This document shows positions 17,757-25,940 of a DNA stretch of 27,844 nt, in pieces. The number at the start of each line of letters is the position of its first letter. Within the stretch, counting starts at the first letter, position 1. The notes under the pieces were generated by a model. It was not told where the DNA came from. It did not search any database and saw only the letters and a program-made list of their open reading frames with translations. The position numbers and the translations under genes are program-made. The DNA comes from a virus: positions 1-27,844 of the IMG/VR virus record IMGVR_UViG_3300007609_000074; one strand, 5' to 3'.

Positions 17757-18134
17757 ATGCCCAAACTGACCATCTCTCGCGAAATCAAAAACACGGTCCG
17801 CTCCACCTATACGGGTTGCGTATGCTGCGGCACTTGGGACGCTTTTGATACGGGCCACGTGGTAGCAGAAGCGCGTGGCGGGTCACTTGATCTGGTCAAC
17901 CTGCGGTTGATGTGTGACCGCTGCAACGGTGCTCTGCGCAGCGCCAACGCTGAGTTTGCCACCTACGCGACACCAAACGATGGTGCTCGCGCAGCGGTTG
18001 AAACTAACCGGGCGGTATGGTTTGCTTACTGCGATGCGGCGATTGCTTATTGGAACGCACAAGATAAAGTTGAACGCGGAAAGGTTGAGCGCAATCCCTA
18101 CCGCAAGCCCAAACCCTACCGTGCCCCTCTCTAA
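17757..18134 (+). CDS. HNH endonuclease 2 (125 aa)
   Basis: CVCCG (C21/C24), FDTGHVVAEARGGSLDLVNLRLMCDRCN with H34, N48 and C53/C56 make a compact HNH nuclease core. A helical C-terminal part with basic tail (GKVERNPYRKPKPYRAPL) follows. Start ATG 17757 after CGGAGG, the same leader as HNH 1. The TAA stop lies in the loop of a 7-bp hairpin (18121-18142). It probably nicks DNA; homing or packaging roles cannot be separated from sequence. Confidence 0.8.
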   Translation: MPKLTISREIKNTVRSTYTGCVCCGTWDAFDTGHVVAEARGGSLDLVNLRLMCDRCNGALRSANAEFATYATPNDGARAAVETNRAVWFAYCDAAIAYWNAQDKVERGKVERNPYRKPKPYRAPL

Positions 18135-18302
18135 GGGGGCACAACCTATAGGGGCGGTTAGCAGGACTATGCAACCTACGGTTGCGCGGCGCACACCCAC
18201 AGAGCCTCGACCAATAAATTTTTAAAAATTTTAGGGAGACATCATTAACCTTTTAAAGGTTTTTACCCCTCCCGCTATTGAACTACGTTCAAACTTATAT
18301 AT

Positions 18303-18331
18303 TTGACTTTTAATTCTGCAGTATGTATACT
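18303..18331 (+). promoter_or_regulatory. Promoter of the structural gene block
   Basis: TTGACT (18303-18308), 17-bp spacer, TATACT (18326-18331), in a gene-free AT-rich gap; the first structural gene starts at 18390. Confidence 0.65.
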
Positions 18332-18389
18332 AGAATTAAGTTGTGCTAGTGATATTTGCACTAATATTAATCTTTAGGCGATATTTGTT

Positions 18390-18788
18390 ATGACAAAACG
18401 TAATGAAATACTTAATAGTTTGGTTGAGGCTCTCGGCATTATCGCTCCGTGTTTTCGCAACTATCGCTATTTAAATGATGTTAATGATTTTCCGAGCATT
18501 TGTATAGGCGGAACCCCATTAGTAGATTATACACATTATGGAGCTGGACAGCGTCTGCTCACTATGCAACAATTAATAAGAGGATATGTGCTAACTGCAG
18601 AAGAAGACTCTATTGATGATAGTGAAGAACTGGCTAGGCTTATAGAAGTTGCAGTAGATGACTTTGCTAAAAGCGTTGACGGTGTTTACAGCGCTCGTGT
18701 TACACAAATAAGTACTGATGAAGGATTGCTAAGCCCTTATGGAGTGTGCGACGTGCAAATTGAGATAAGCTATGAGCAAACGAACTGA
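18390..18788 (+). CDS. Probable tail/neck-type structural protein, paralog 1 (132 aa)
   Basis: MTKRNEILNSLVEALGIIAPCFRNYRYLNDVNDFPSICIGGTPLVDYTHYGAGQRLLTMQQLIRGYVLTAEEDSIDDSEELARLIEVAVDDF...TDEGLLSPYGVCDVQIEISYEQTN has the alpha/beta pattern and length of small tail-terminator or neck proteins. It is a tandem paralog of the next gene (shared LxxVNDFPxICxxxxxxxxxHYGxxxRL and STDEGLLxPxGxxDxxxxxxYE). First gene of the rightward block and overlaps the next by 17 bases. Confidence 0.7.
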   Translation: MTKRNEILNSLVEALGIIAPCFRNYRYLNDVNDFPSICIGGTPLVDYTHYGAGQRLLTMQQLIRGYVLTAEEDSIDDSEELARLIEVAVDDFAKSVDGVYSARVTQISTDEGLLSPYGVCDVQIEISYEQTN

Positions 18789-19176
18789 TATTATACGTGC
18801 TCTTATTAATCATTTAGTTGATAGTGGCGTTGTATTGAGCGGCAATATAACTCGCAGGCTGGCATTCTTGCATGAAGTAAATGATTTTCCTGCTATATGC
18901 CTTACAGCACGCAGCGAAACACGGTTTCACTATGGTGATAATGCTAGGTTAGGGCAGCTTGCTGTTGATATACGTGCTTATACGTACGACTCAGATGCTA
19001 TCTCTGCAGCAGAGCTATACGCTAGACGTATTGAGCAGTCTATAGATGCATTTAGCGCGTATGATTTGCAGTTGCACGAAGCTCGTATCCTCTCTGTTCG
19101 TACAGATGAAGGACTTTTTGAGCCGCACGGCATTATAGACATGACCCTACAATTAACATACGAGGTAAAGGTATGA
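18772..19176 (+). CDS. Probable tail/neck-type structural protein, paralog 2 (134 aa)
   Basis: MSKRTDIIRALINHLVDSGVVLSGNITRRLAFLHEVNDFPAICLTARSETRFHYGDNARLGQLAVDIRAYTY... shares the full layout of 18390-18788, so the pair arose by tandem duplication. In tailed phages such ~130-residue proteins commonly sit at the head-tail joint or tail end; that placement is inference. The stop overlaps the terminase start (ATGA). Confidence 0.7.
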   Translation: MSKRTDIIRALINHLVDSGVVLSGNITRRLAFLHEVNDFPAICLTARSETRFHYGDNARLGQLAVDIRAYTYDSDAISAAELYARRIEQSIDAFSAYDLQLHEARILSVRTDEGLFEPHGIIDMTLQLTYEVKV

Positions 19177-19604
19177 ACCCAATAACAACAGTAGACGCTC
19201 TTAACGAAACTCTAGAGTCTCCTCCGCTTGATCCTGTGCTGCTAGCTGTAGCAAATGACTATTTAAGCGGTAAGTCAATAGATGAAATAGCTGGAGATTA
19301 TGGCATATCTACAGATCGAGTAACTAGCGTGCTTGAAAAGCGTGAAGTAAAAGCTTATGTAGATTCAGTGTTTGCTACACAAGGGTACCTTAACCGTGTC
19401 AAACGTATGCAAATTATTAACGCAGTGATTGATCAAAAAATGACTGAAGCACTTGAAACAGGAATATACTCTAAAAAAGATTTACTTGATTGGATGAAGC
19501 ATCTCAACGAAGTTGAGGCTACAGTAAAGCCTAAAGAGCGTGGCCCTGCAGTTGCCGTACAGATAAATAACTATGACAAGCTAATGAAAGATTTACTTGA
19601 ATGA
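19173..19604 (+). CDS. Terminase small subunit, T4 gp16-like (143 aa)
   Basis: A helix-turn-helix (SGKSIDEIAGDYGISTDRVTSVLEK, about 33-56) is followed by a long helical middle (YLNRVKRMQIINAVIDQKMTEALETGIYSKKDLLDWMKHLNEVEATVKPKERGPAVAVQINNYDKLMKDLLE). The YSKKDLLDWxK and VQINNYDKLMKDLL segments match what I recall of cyanophage/T4-like gp16. The small subunit recognises phage DNA and feeds it to the large ATPase/nuclease, which is not in the window. Both ends overlap neighbours by four bases. Confidence 0.7.
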   Translation: MNPITTVDALNETLESPPLDPVLLAVANDYLSGKSIDEIAGDYGISTDRVTSVLEKREVKAYVDSVFATQGYLNRVKRMQIINAVIDQKMTEALETGIYSKKDLLDWMKHLNEVEATVKPKERGPAVAVQINNYDKLMKDLLE

Positions 19605-19939
19605 GTAAACAACCTCGCGATGATGCTAACGCACCTATTCCAGTACTAGCACTTCGTCCAGGAGGCGGCCAACAAATTGCTGTAGATGCTAGCTCTGCAC
19701 GTAGTGCAGCAGTGCATCCTAGCGTTAGAGTAGTGACACTGTATTCTAGCGTTGATGCGTTCATTGAAATCGGTGATGAAGATGTAATCGCTAGTACAGC
19801 TACTTCTCATTTTTTGCCTGCTGGACTGCCTTATGATATTTCGCTTGGTGCAGAAACCAGACCTTCTGACAACCCAAGATACGTAGCGTGCATCGCTCTA
19901 AGTGAAGCGGGGACTTTATATTTAAGCGAGCGTGATTAA
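19601..19939 (+). CDS. Probable small virion protein (112 aa)
   Basis: MSKQPRDDANAPIPVLALRPGGGQQIAVDASSARSAAVHPSVRVVTLYSSVDAFIEIGDEDVIASTATSHFLPAGLPYDISLG... is beta-rich with the 'V..Y.S.DAFI.IGDEDVxASTxTSHFLPAG' pattern found in small phage decoration or head/tail-fibre attachment proteins. I do not assign a named function. The stop overlaps the next start (TAATG). Confidence 0.6.
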   Translation: MSKQPRDDANAPIPVLALRPGGGQQIAVDASSARSAAVHPSVRVVTLYSSVDAFIEIGDEDVIASTATSHFLPAGLPYDISLGAETRPSDNPRYVACIALSEAGTLYLSERD

Positions 19940-20175
19940 TGAGTTTAGGCGTATTTAAGTTCGGTCTGTCAGTAACCACTAAACAACGCCGTGCAGCAAT
20001 ACGCGCTGAAGATTCTCGTTATTTTGATTTTTTATGTACTGAAGCCGGAGAACCACTATTAGCCGAGAATGGTGATCATTTAGGATTAGAACAATTTATT
20101 CCAGTCCTACTTGTAGATGACAACGGAAATATAATATTAACAGAAAGCGGCGATGCTATTGACATTCGTTTATAG
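19939..20175 (+). CDS. Small structural-block protein (78 aa)
   Basis: MSLGVFKFGLSVTTKQRRAAIRAEDSRYFDFLCTEAGEPLLAENGDHLGLEQFIPVLLVDDNGNIILTESGDAIDIRL ends in beta repeats (EPLLAENGDHLGLE / NIILTESGDAIDI) typical of small phage tip or adhesin adaptors. Translation is probably coupled to 19601. Function unknown. Confidence 0.6.
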   Translation: MSLGVFKFGLSVTTKQRRAAIRAEDSRYFDFLCTEAGEPLLAENGDHLGLEQFIPVLLVDDNGNIILTESGDAIDIRL

Positions 20176-20187
20176 CTGGAGAAATAA

Positions 20188-20916
20188 ATGGCCAATGTAA
20201 AAATTACAGCATTATCAGAGCTTTTTGCCAATACGTTAAGCAGCGTAGACGTTGTTCCTATAGTAGATATAAGTGCTAACGAAACAAAACGAATTAAGCT
20301 TTCTGCTGCCATTAATGAAGTAGCTGCAGCAAACGACTATGTAACGTATAGTAACTTAAGCAGTAGTATACAAGAAGTTGACTCTGCATTAGTAGACTTT
20401 GCTGCTTACTCTAATAATGCTTTTGCTAGTAATGATGGTATTGTAGGTGTAGAAACTCGCCGTGCTGATAATACTTTTTATAGCTATAACACTCATAGCG
20501 TAAGCACTAGCGCTAATGTTATTTCTACAGCTAACTCTAACCTGGGCGCTATAACATTTCCTTGGGCTACTACATTTACAAACACAGTTAATCTTGGAAA
20601 CTTTGAGCTTGAGCAAACTCTTACACCTAATGTGTCTATTTCAGGATCAACAATTTTTTCCAGAAATAAAAATATTTTTAATAGTGCCAAGCTTATTGTA
20701 AATATCAAAGATTTAACTTATGGACAGCATCAGGCATCTGAGATACTATTAGTACACGATACGTCTACTATAAATCTAACTGAATACGCAATAGTACATA
20801 CAAGTACTAATCCTATAGCCACTTTTTCTGCAGATTTCAACGGAGATAATGTCGAATTAACTGTATCAGCAGAGAGTAGCGACAACACGATTACTGTATT
20901 ACAGTTTATAAATTAA
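20188..20916 (+). CDS. Fibre-type structural protein (242 aa)
   Basis: N-terminus MANVKITALSELFANTLSSVDVVPIVDISANETKRIKLSAAINEVAA resembles the attachment domain of many phage fibre proteins. Middle residues are Ser/Asn-rich (SNNAFASNDG). The last ~105 residues (LIVNIKDLTYGQHQASEILLVHDTSTINLTEYAIVHTS...ATFSADFNGDNVELTV) are homologous to the end of the next gene, so this is a shared domain. GGAG precedes ATG 20188. Likely virion surface. Confidence 0.7.
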   Translation: MANVKITALSELFANTLSSVDVVPIVDISANETKRIKLSAAINEVAAANDYVTYSNLSSSIQEVDSALVDFAAYSNNAFASNDGIVGVETRRADNTFYSYNTHSVSTSANVISTANSNLGAITFPWATTFTNTVNLGNFELEQTLTPNVSISGSTIFSRNKNIFNSAKLIVNIKDLTYGQHQASEILLVHDTSTINLTEYAIVHTSTNPIATFSADFNGDNVELTVSAESSDNTITVLQFIN

Positions 20917-20926
20917 GGAATATATA

Positions 20927-21994
20927 ATGGCTCAAAAAGATTTTAAAGTTAAAAAAGGATTAATAGTAGGAGGTAATATAACCTCTGGTACAGGAGGTTT
21001 TGTTTTTGATTACACAGCAAACTCCTTAAGCGTTGCTGGGGACACTGTAGCCCTTACTACTGAGCTTAACCAAGTACAAGACAATGTAGCTTCTATTATT
21101 GCTGAAGGTTCTGCCTCTATAGTACAAGACAATTTAAATATTGCAGTATCAAACGTTATTTCTAATACTAATACCGTTTCTTCTAACGTTAGTTCGCTTG
21201 AAACTTCTGTAAATACTATATTTGCTAATGTTAACGCAGTACAAGACAATGTAGCGAGCGTTTCTAGCGATCTTGTTTCTTTCGGTACTTTTGCTAATTC
21301 TACTTTTACCACTAACACACATATAGATACTAAAATAGCTGAAGTGGTTAACGGCTCTCCTGAGCTTTTAAACACTTTAAACGAGCTAGCTAACGCAATT
21401 GGTGATGACCCTAATTTTGCTGCTACCTTATCTACTCAGATTGGCTCATTAGAGTCTAACGTAACTGCAATCGACACTAGATCAACAGCTAATATAAATA
21501 CCGTTTCTTCTAACGTTAGTTCGCTTGAAACTTCTGTAAATACTATAGTTGCTAATGTTAACGCAGTACAAGACAATGTATCAAGCATTAGCGATGGGTC
21601 TACCGCATTTACGGGTGCGGTAACTTTTAATGATAATATCTCTGCTGACCGAGCAATATTAAATACGCAACTACAGCTAGGCTCAAATGTTAGCAGTGGA
21701 GTTGGTAGTGGTTCTACTACAGTATTTACTTTTCCTGGGGCTACCTATAGAGGGGTAGAGTTATTGATGATGGTGCAAGATGTGACCAACTCAGAATATC
21801 AGCTATCTAAGATTTTAGTAATTCACGATGGTGGTAGCGTTTATACTACAGAATACGGTGTTATACATACAGGCTCTTCTGATTTAGCTACCTTTAGCGC
21901 TGCTATAGATGGTTCTGACGTTGTAACAATATCTTCTGCTGGAGGAAGTGCTAATAAAAAGATAACAGTTGCGTCTCATTATTTAATACAGTGA
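20927..21994 (+). CDS. Fibre-type structural protein with coiled-coil repeats (355 aa)
   Basis: MAQKDFKVKKGLIVGGNITSGTGG is a common fibre start in cyanophage-like myoviruses. Residues ~45-225 are trimeric-coiled-coil-like repeats (VSSNVSSLETSVNTIxANVNAVQDNVxS), encoded by a direct DNA repeat (21171-21253 and 21498-21580). The C-terminal ~110 residues match those of 20188-20916. Role in the tail fibre or its support is inference. Confidence 0.75.
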   Translation: MAQKDFKVKKGLIVGGNITSGTGGFVFDYTANSLSVAGDTVALTTELNQVQDNVASIIAEGSASIVQDNLNIAVSNVISNTNTVSSNVSSLETSVNTIFANVNAVQDNVASVSSDLVSFGTFANSTFTTNTHIDTKIAEVVNGSPELLNTLNELANAIGDDPNFAATLSTQIGSLESNVTAIDTRSTANINTVSSNVSSLETSVNTIVANVNAVQDNVSSISDGSTAFTGAVTFNDNISADRAILNTQLQLGSNVSSGVGSGSTTVFTFPGATYRGVELLMMVQDVTNSEYQLSKILVIHDGGSVYTTEYGVIHTGSSDLATFSAAIDGSDVVTISSAGGSANKKITVASHYLIQ

Positions 21995-22017
21995 GGCTTA
22001 GCTAATTAAAATAAAAA

Positions 22018-22028
22018 GTATATAAATG
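22018..22028 (+). promoter_or_regulatory. Possible T4-type late promoter
   Basis: GTATATAAATG lies in the 47-base gap before the large fibre gene and resembles the T4 late consensus TATAAATA. A short match in AT-rich DNA, so weak. Confidence 0.25.
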
Positions 22029-22041
22029 GGGACAGTGAACC

Positions 22042-24675
22042 GTGACAGAAAAACAATTTAAAACAAAACTAGGCGTTTCTACGCCAGCTGTAACTTTTTA
22101 TTCTTCTTTATCAAACTCTTCTATTGATATATCTTACGAAGAAAGTAATAACTTGTTACTTTCTGGCGCTATTACTACTACAGGTAATATTACTGCTCCG
22201 AGACTAGAAGGGTCTGCTGATACGCTAACAACAGCCCGTAATATTGCTCTTACAGGAGCTATTACAGGTAATGTTGATTTTAATGGTTCTCAAAATGTCA
22301 GCCTAACTACTACTGCCAATAGTAGTCCTACCCTTACTCTAGCAGGCGACCTAACAGGTAGTGCTACATTTACAAATCTTGGTAACACTACTCTAACAGC
22401 ATCTGTTCAGGACAACTCTCATAATCACGTAATTAGTAACATAGACGGGCTACAAACAGCGCTAGACCAAAAGTTAAGTACTACAGGTAAGGCTGCAGAC
22501 GCAGAACTACTTGATGGTAGTAACAGTAGTAGTTTTTTACGTAGTGACGAATCTGGCACATTAAACGGCTCGTTAAGCATTGCTAATGGACTGGCCGTAG
22601 ATACTGATACCTTATATGCAGATTCAATTAGTAATCGGGTAGGAATTGGTACTGACGTTCCTCTATCCCCGCTTCATATTGAAGGTAGCTTCAACTCGGG
22701 CTTCTTTCTAAATGATACTGGCGGCACAAACGCTGACATGATTATGTCTGATACTGGCGGGTCCAACCGTATCAGGTGCTCTGGCGGGGGGTACGCCGTA
22801 TACGTAGGTGGTGATGCTGCAAGTAGTGACGCTGCTAATAGTGTTCAAGCGTTCCGCGTTATATCCAACGGCGACATAGACTTTATCGAAGACGATGGGG
22901 TTACTGTCGGTGCACGATTTGATGCTTCTAGCGGTAACTTAGGTATAGGTACTTTTAACCCGGCTCAAAAACTTCATGTTGAGGATAGTGCTGATCTTAG
23001 CGTAAACTTTCGGTCTACTGGCGGTAATACAAACTTATTTTTACGTGCACAAGATGCTGGGTTTAGCCAAATGTTTTTTGGTGACACTACTGCGTTCAAC
23101 GCAGGGTTTATTCAGTACGCACACACTAATGATTCCTTTATTTACCGTAACGGTGGGGGGTCCCACCGCTTTCAGGTTTCTGCTACTGAAGTCATGCGCA
23201 TCGACAGCACAGGTAACGTCGGTATCGGAACAAGTTCGCCTGTTATTCAACTTGACCAACTTGGTGATTCTCTTATGCACCGAATTAGGTCAACCACTTC
23301 TACCAGCGCCTATGCTAGATACGAAGGCACTTCTGGAATTATGGCTGTAGGCATACTTGGTGGGCTTGGTTATGTTGGGACAACGGACGCATCAGATCTA
23401 AGACTGCTTACAAATAGCAGTGAAGTCATGCGCATCGACAGCAGTGGCAACGTAGGTATCGGAACAAGTAATCCCGCTCATCTCCTTACTGTTGGTGAAG
23501 ATGGGGGCAGCAATCCCGGTGAAATTTCACTCGGCAGAGGTGGCGTTGAGTCAGCTAGTATTTACTGGACGCGCGTTGGAACAAACGACGCTGAAATTAC
23601 ATATACCGCTGACGAAGACTTAGTTATAAAAAATGCCTTCAATGGGGGGGCTGTTGAGTACACTAACAACAACGGAAATCATATTTTTAATACCGGCGCA
23701 AGTGGTTCGACCGAAGCCATGCGCATCGACAGCAGTGGTAATGTTGGTATTGGAACCTCAACCCCCGGTCAAAGCCTAGACGTAGCTGGGAATATTCGTC
23801 TTAGCGGACAATCAACAGACTCTCAATATCTACTAGTGGGTTCTGGAAGGACAGGTAATGGTTTCAGTTATATCGACCTCGTAGGTGATACAACCTATCC
23901 AGCTTATGGTCTTCGTGTAATTAGGAATAACGGCGGGCCGAATACTCTGAGCCGGATTCAGCACAGAGGTACTGGTGCCTTACAGATTATGGCGCAGGAC
24001 GCGGGCAATATAGTGCTTATGACTGATGCCTCTGAGCGTATGCGCGTAACCAGCACAGGTGACGTAGGTATCGGAACAAGTACCCCGGCACACCAGCTTG
24101 AAGTGGAAAACTCCACGGGCAGTGCGATCATCGCCGCCACGTCCAGTACGTCCGGCACGTCTCAAATCCGTATGGGTGATACCGCCAATACCGGCTCGGG
24201 ACGTGTAGAGTATGATAACAGTACTAACACTATGAAGTTATGTACTAGTGGCAGTGAAAGATTTAATATTTCAAGTGCAGGTATCGTTACTATATCAGGA
24301 GGAAGTCTTGTACTGAACGGTACAGGAAGAATTCAAGGCATTGATACAGTCACAGATTCTACTGATGCGGCAAGTAAAGGCTACGTTGATTCAAGAGCTG
24401 GCTCGCTAGATGTTAACATAATATCTTCTAATACTACAGCTGTTTCTGGTAATCATTATTACATTAGTGCTGCTGGAGTACAGCTGACACTGCCTTCAAG
24501 CCCTTCTGTAGGTGATAGAGTAGGCGTGTCTGAGATTGCTGGAGATACTACAAGTTCAATTCTTAGAAACGGGAATAATATAATGGGCCTCAGTGAGGAC
24601 TTAACAATTGATACAGCATATTTTGTAACAATATTAACATATATAGACGCCAGCAATGGCTGGGCATTTTCATAA
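22042..24675 (+). CDS. Large tail-fibre/adhesin protein (877 aa)
   Basis: Starts at GTG 22042 with GGGGA upstream. N-terminus MTEKQFKTKLGVSTPAVTFYSSL is the attachment part. From about residue 205 to 720 at least six modules end in [ED]xMRIDSSGNVGIGTSxPxxxL, a beta repeat common in phage fibres and bacterial shufflon-type adhesins. The last part (DAASKGYVDSRAGS, then QLTLPSSPSVGDRVGVSEIAGD) is another beta module. No S74 chaperone is visible. The centre (about 22650-24200) is GC-richer than its flanks. Likely receptor-binding. Confidence 0.85.
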   Translation: MTEKQFKTKLGVSTPAVTFYSSLSNSSIDISYEESNNLLLSGAITTTGNITAPRLEGSADTLTTARNIALTGAITGNVDFNGSQNVSLTTTANSSPTLTLAGDLTGSATFTNLGNTTLTASVQDNSHNHVISNIDGLQTALDQKLSTTGKAADAELLDGSNSSSFLRSDESGTLNGSLSIANGLAVDTDTLYADSISNRVGIGTDVPLSPLHIEGSFNSGFFLNDTGGTNADMIMSDTGGSNRIRCSGGGYAVYVGGDAASSDAANSVQAFRVISNGDIDFIEDDGVTVGARFDASSGNLGIGTFNPAQKLHVEDSADLSVNFRSTGGNTNLFLRAQDAGFSQMFFGDTTAFNAGFIQYAHTNDSFIYRNGGGSHRFQVSATEVMRIDSTGNVGIGTSSPVIQLDQLGDSLMHRIRSTTSTSAYARYEGTSGIMAVGILGGLGYVGTTDASDLRLLTNSSEVMRIDSSGNVGIGTSNPAHLLTVGEDGGSNPGEISLGRGGVESASIYWTRVGTNDAEITYTADEDLVIKNAFNGGAVEYTNNNGNHIFNTGASGSTEAMRIDSSGNVGIGTSTPGQSLDVAGNIRLSGQSTDSQYLLVGSGRTGNGFSYIDLVGDTTYPAYGLRVIRNNGGPNTLSRIQHRGTGALQIMAQDAGNIVLMTDASERMRVTSTGDVGIGTSTPAHQLEVENSTGSAIIAATSSTSGTSQIRMGDTANTGSGRVEYDNSTNTMKLCTSGSERFNISSAGIVTISGGSLVLNGTGRIQGIDTVTDSTDAASKGYVDSRAGSLDVNIISSNTTAVSGNHYYISAAGVQLTLPSSPSVGDRVGVSEIAGDTTSSILRNGNNIMGLSEDLTIDTAYFVTILTYIDASNGWAFS

Positions 24676-24687
24676 GGAGATATTAAA

Positions 24688-25365
24688 ATGGCAACTACGA
24701 GTAGTTTCTTTGGGGGCGGTGGTGGAGGCTCTTTTCTTCCTACTAAACTTGATTCTATTACAGTAGTCAATGGACAGGGTACGTATAATCTTACATCTTT
24801 AGCTAGTGCTTATACTCCATCATCAATCAATGCTCTGCTAGTTTCATTAAATGGTGTTACCCAGTCTCCTGGAGATGCATTTACTATTAGTGGTTCAACC
24901 ATCACATTTATTCCTGCTCCTGTAACAGGTGATGTAATTGATTTTATTATTGACCTAGGTGCGGCTGTAGAAACTGTTTCTACAACAGAGACTGATACAT
25001 TAAACACTGTAACCACTCGAGGTTCAGCTACTACAAATGAGATTACCGTAGGTGGTGTTACAAGCACCGGTAAATATGTAGAAGCAGTGGGAACTCTCAG
25101 TGGGTCTACACCATCGTTGACAGCAACTAACGGAACTATTGTTACATGGACACTACCTGGTAACTCTACTCCAACTGACGGCTTATCAAGTGGTGAATTC
25201 CTAACACTTCACATTGATAACTCTGCTGCTGCAACTATTACGTGGCCTACAATTCAATGGACGCGGGGAACTGCACCAGAATTGAGTACAGGTAACATCA
25301 ATGTGGTGCATGTCTGGAAAGTTGGAACAAATCTATATGGTGCTGCGCTTGGAGAACTTGTATAA
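24688..25365 (+). CDS. Fibre/adhesin-type protein (225 aa)
   Basis: Begins MATTSSFFGGGGGGSFLPTKLDSITVVNGQGTYNLTSLASAYTPSSINALLVSLNGVTQSPGDAFTISGSTITFIPAPVTGDVIDFIIDLG, a beta module recurrent in phage tail and fibre proteins, then a Thr-rich beta region with ATITWPTIQWTRGTAPELS near the end. AGGAG precedes ATG 24688. One-base overlap with the next gene (TAATG). Virion surface is likely; receptor unknown. Confidence 0.75.
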   Translation: MATTSSFFGGGGGGSFLPTKLDSITVVNGQGTYNLTSLASAYTPSSINALLVSLNGVTQSPGDAFTISGSTITFIPAPVTGDVIDFIIDLGAAVETVSTTETDTLNTVTTRGSATTNEITVGGVTSTGKYVEAVGTLSGSTPSLTATNGTIVTWTLPGNSTPTDGLSSGEFLTLHIDNSAAATITWPTIQWTRGTAPELSTGNINVVHVWKVGTNLYGAALGELV

Positions 25366-25940
25366 TGAGACAATGGATGTTAGCCAGTGCAAGCGGAGAA
25401 CTTTTTAACCCCGAAGAAGGTTTGACTCTTACGAGTACAACTGCCGCTTTTGATGAATTTGATTTACCTGGGGGCGAAACTGATGCGGTTTTTGCCGGAG
25501 AAATAACATTTCCGAACCCATTAGCTGCAGGAGTATTGTTTGAAATCGGTGGTAGTGGTCAAGGGTCATATCTTGGTATACTATCAGACAACACCAGTTT
25601 TGTTATACGGGCCGGTGATGGTGGTTCAGATAACGGAGTAACCGACGCAGGTAAAGCAGAAGCTATTTTTAATGCCACAGAGTTTGCTGGCCGATCAGGA
25701 ACAATAGTGTGGGAATTTAGGGTTGACGGTAGAGCTACACTGTGGTTTAACGGTGAAATTATAGCGCAAGATACAGCCGCTAATGGATCCTTTGAGAATA
25801 ATCAATACGCCGGTGGAGATGACGGCGGATGGGGTACTTCAAACGGTAGTATTGCAGGAAATGGTTCTTCTGAAAATTGGCAAGGATCGTTGCTGTCCGG
25901 CATGAGATTTTATCAAGGTCAAAATGTGATAGGTGTATAA
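25365..25940 (+). CDS. Lectin-like (ConA/LamG-type) tail protein (191 aa)
   Basis: The middle (DAVFAGEITFPNPLAAGVLFEIGGSGQGSYLGILSDNTSFVIRAGDGGSD ... GTIVWEFRVDGRATLWFNGEIIAQDTA ... SLLSGMRFYQGQN) follows the strand pattern of concanavalin/laminin-G jelly rolls, which bind glycans. Carbohydrate binding is inferred from fold only. It is overlapped on both sides by TAATG junctions, inside the receptor-binding cluster. Confidence 0.65.
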   Translation: MRQWMLASASGELFNPEEGLTLTSTTAAFDEFDLPGGETDAVFAGEITFPNPLAAGVLFEIGGSGQGSYLGILSDNTSFVIRAGDGGSDNGVTDAGKAEAIFNATEFAGRSGTIVWEFRVDGRATLWFNGEIIAQDTAANGSFENNQYAGGDDGGWGTSNGSIAGNGSSENWQGSLLSGMRFYQGQNVIGV

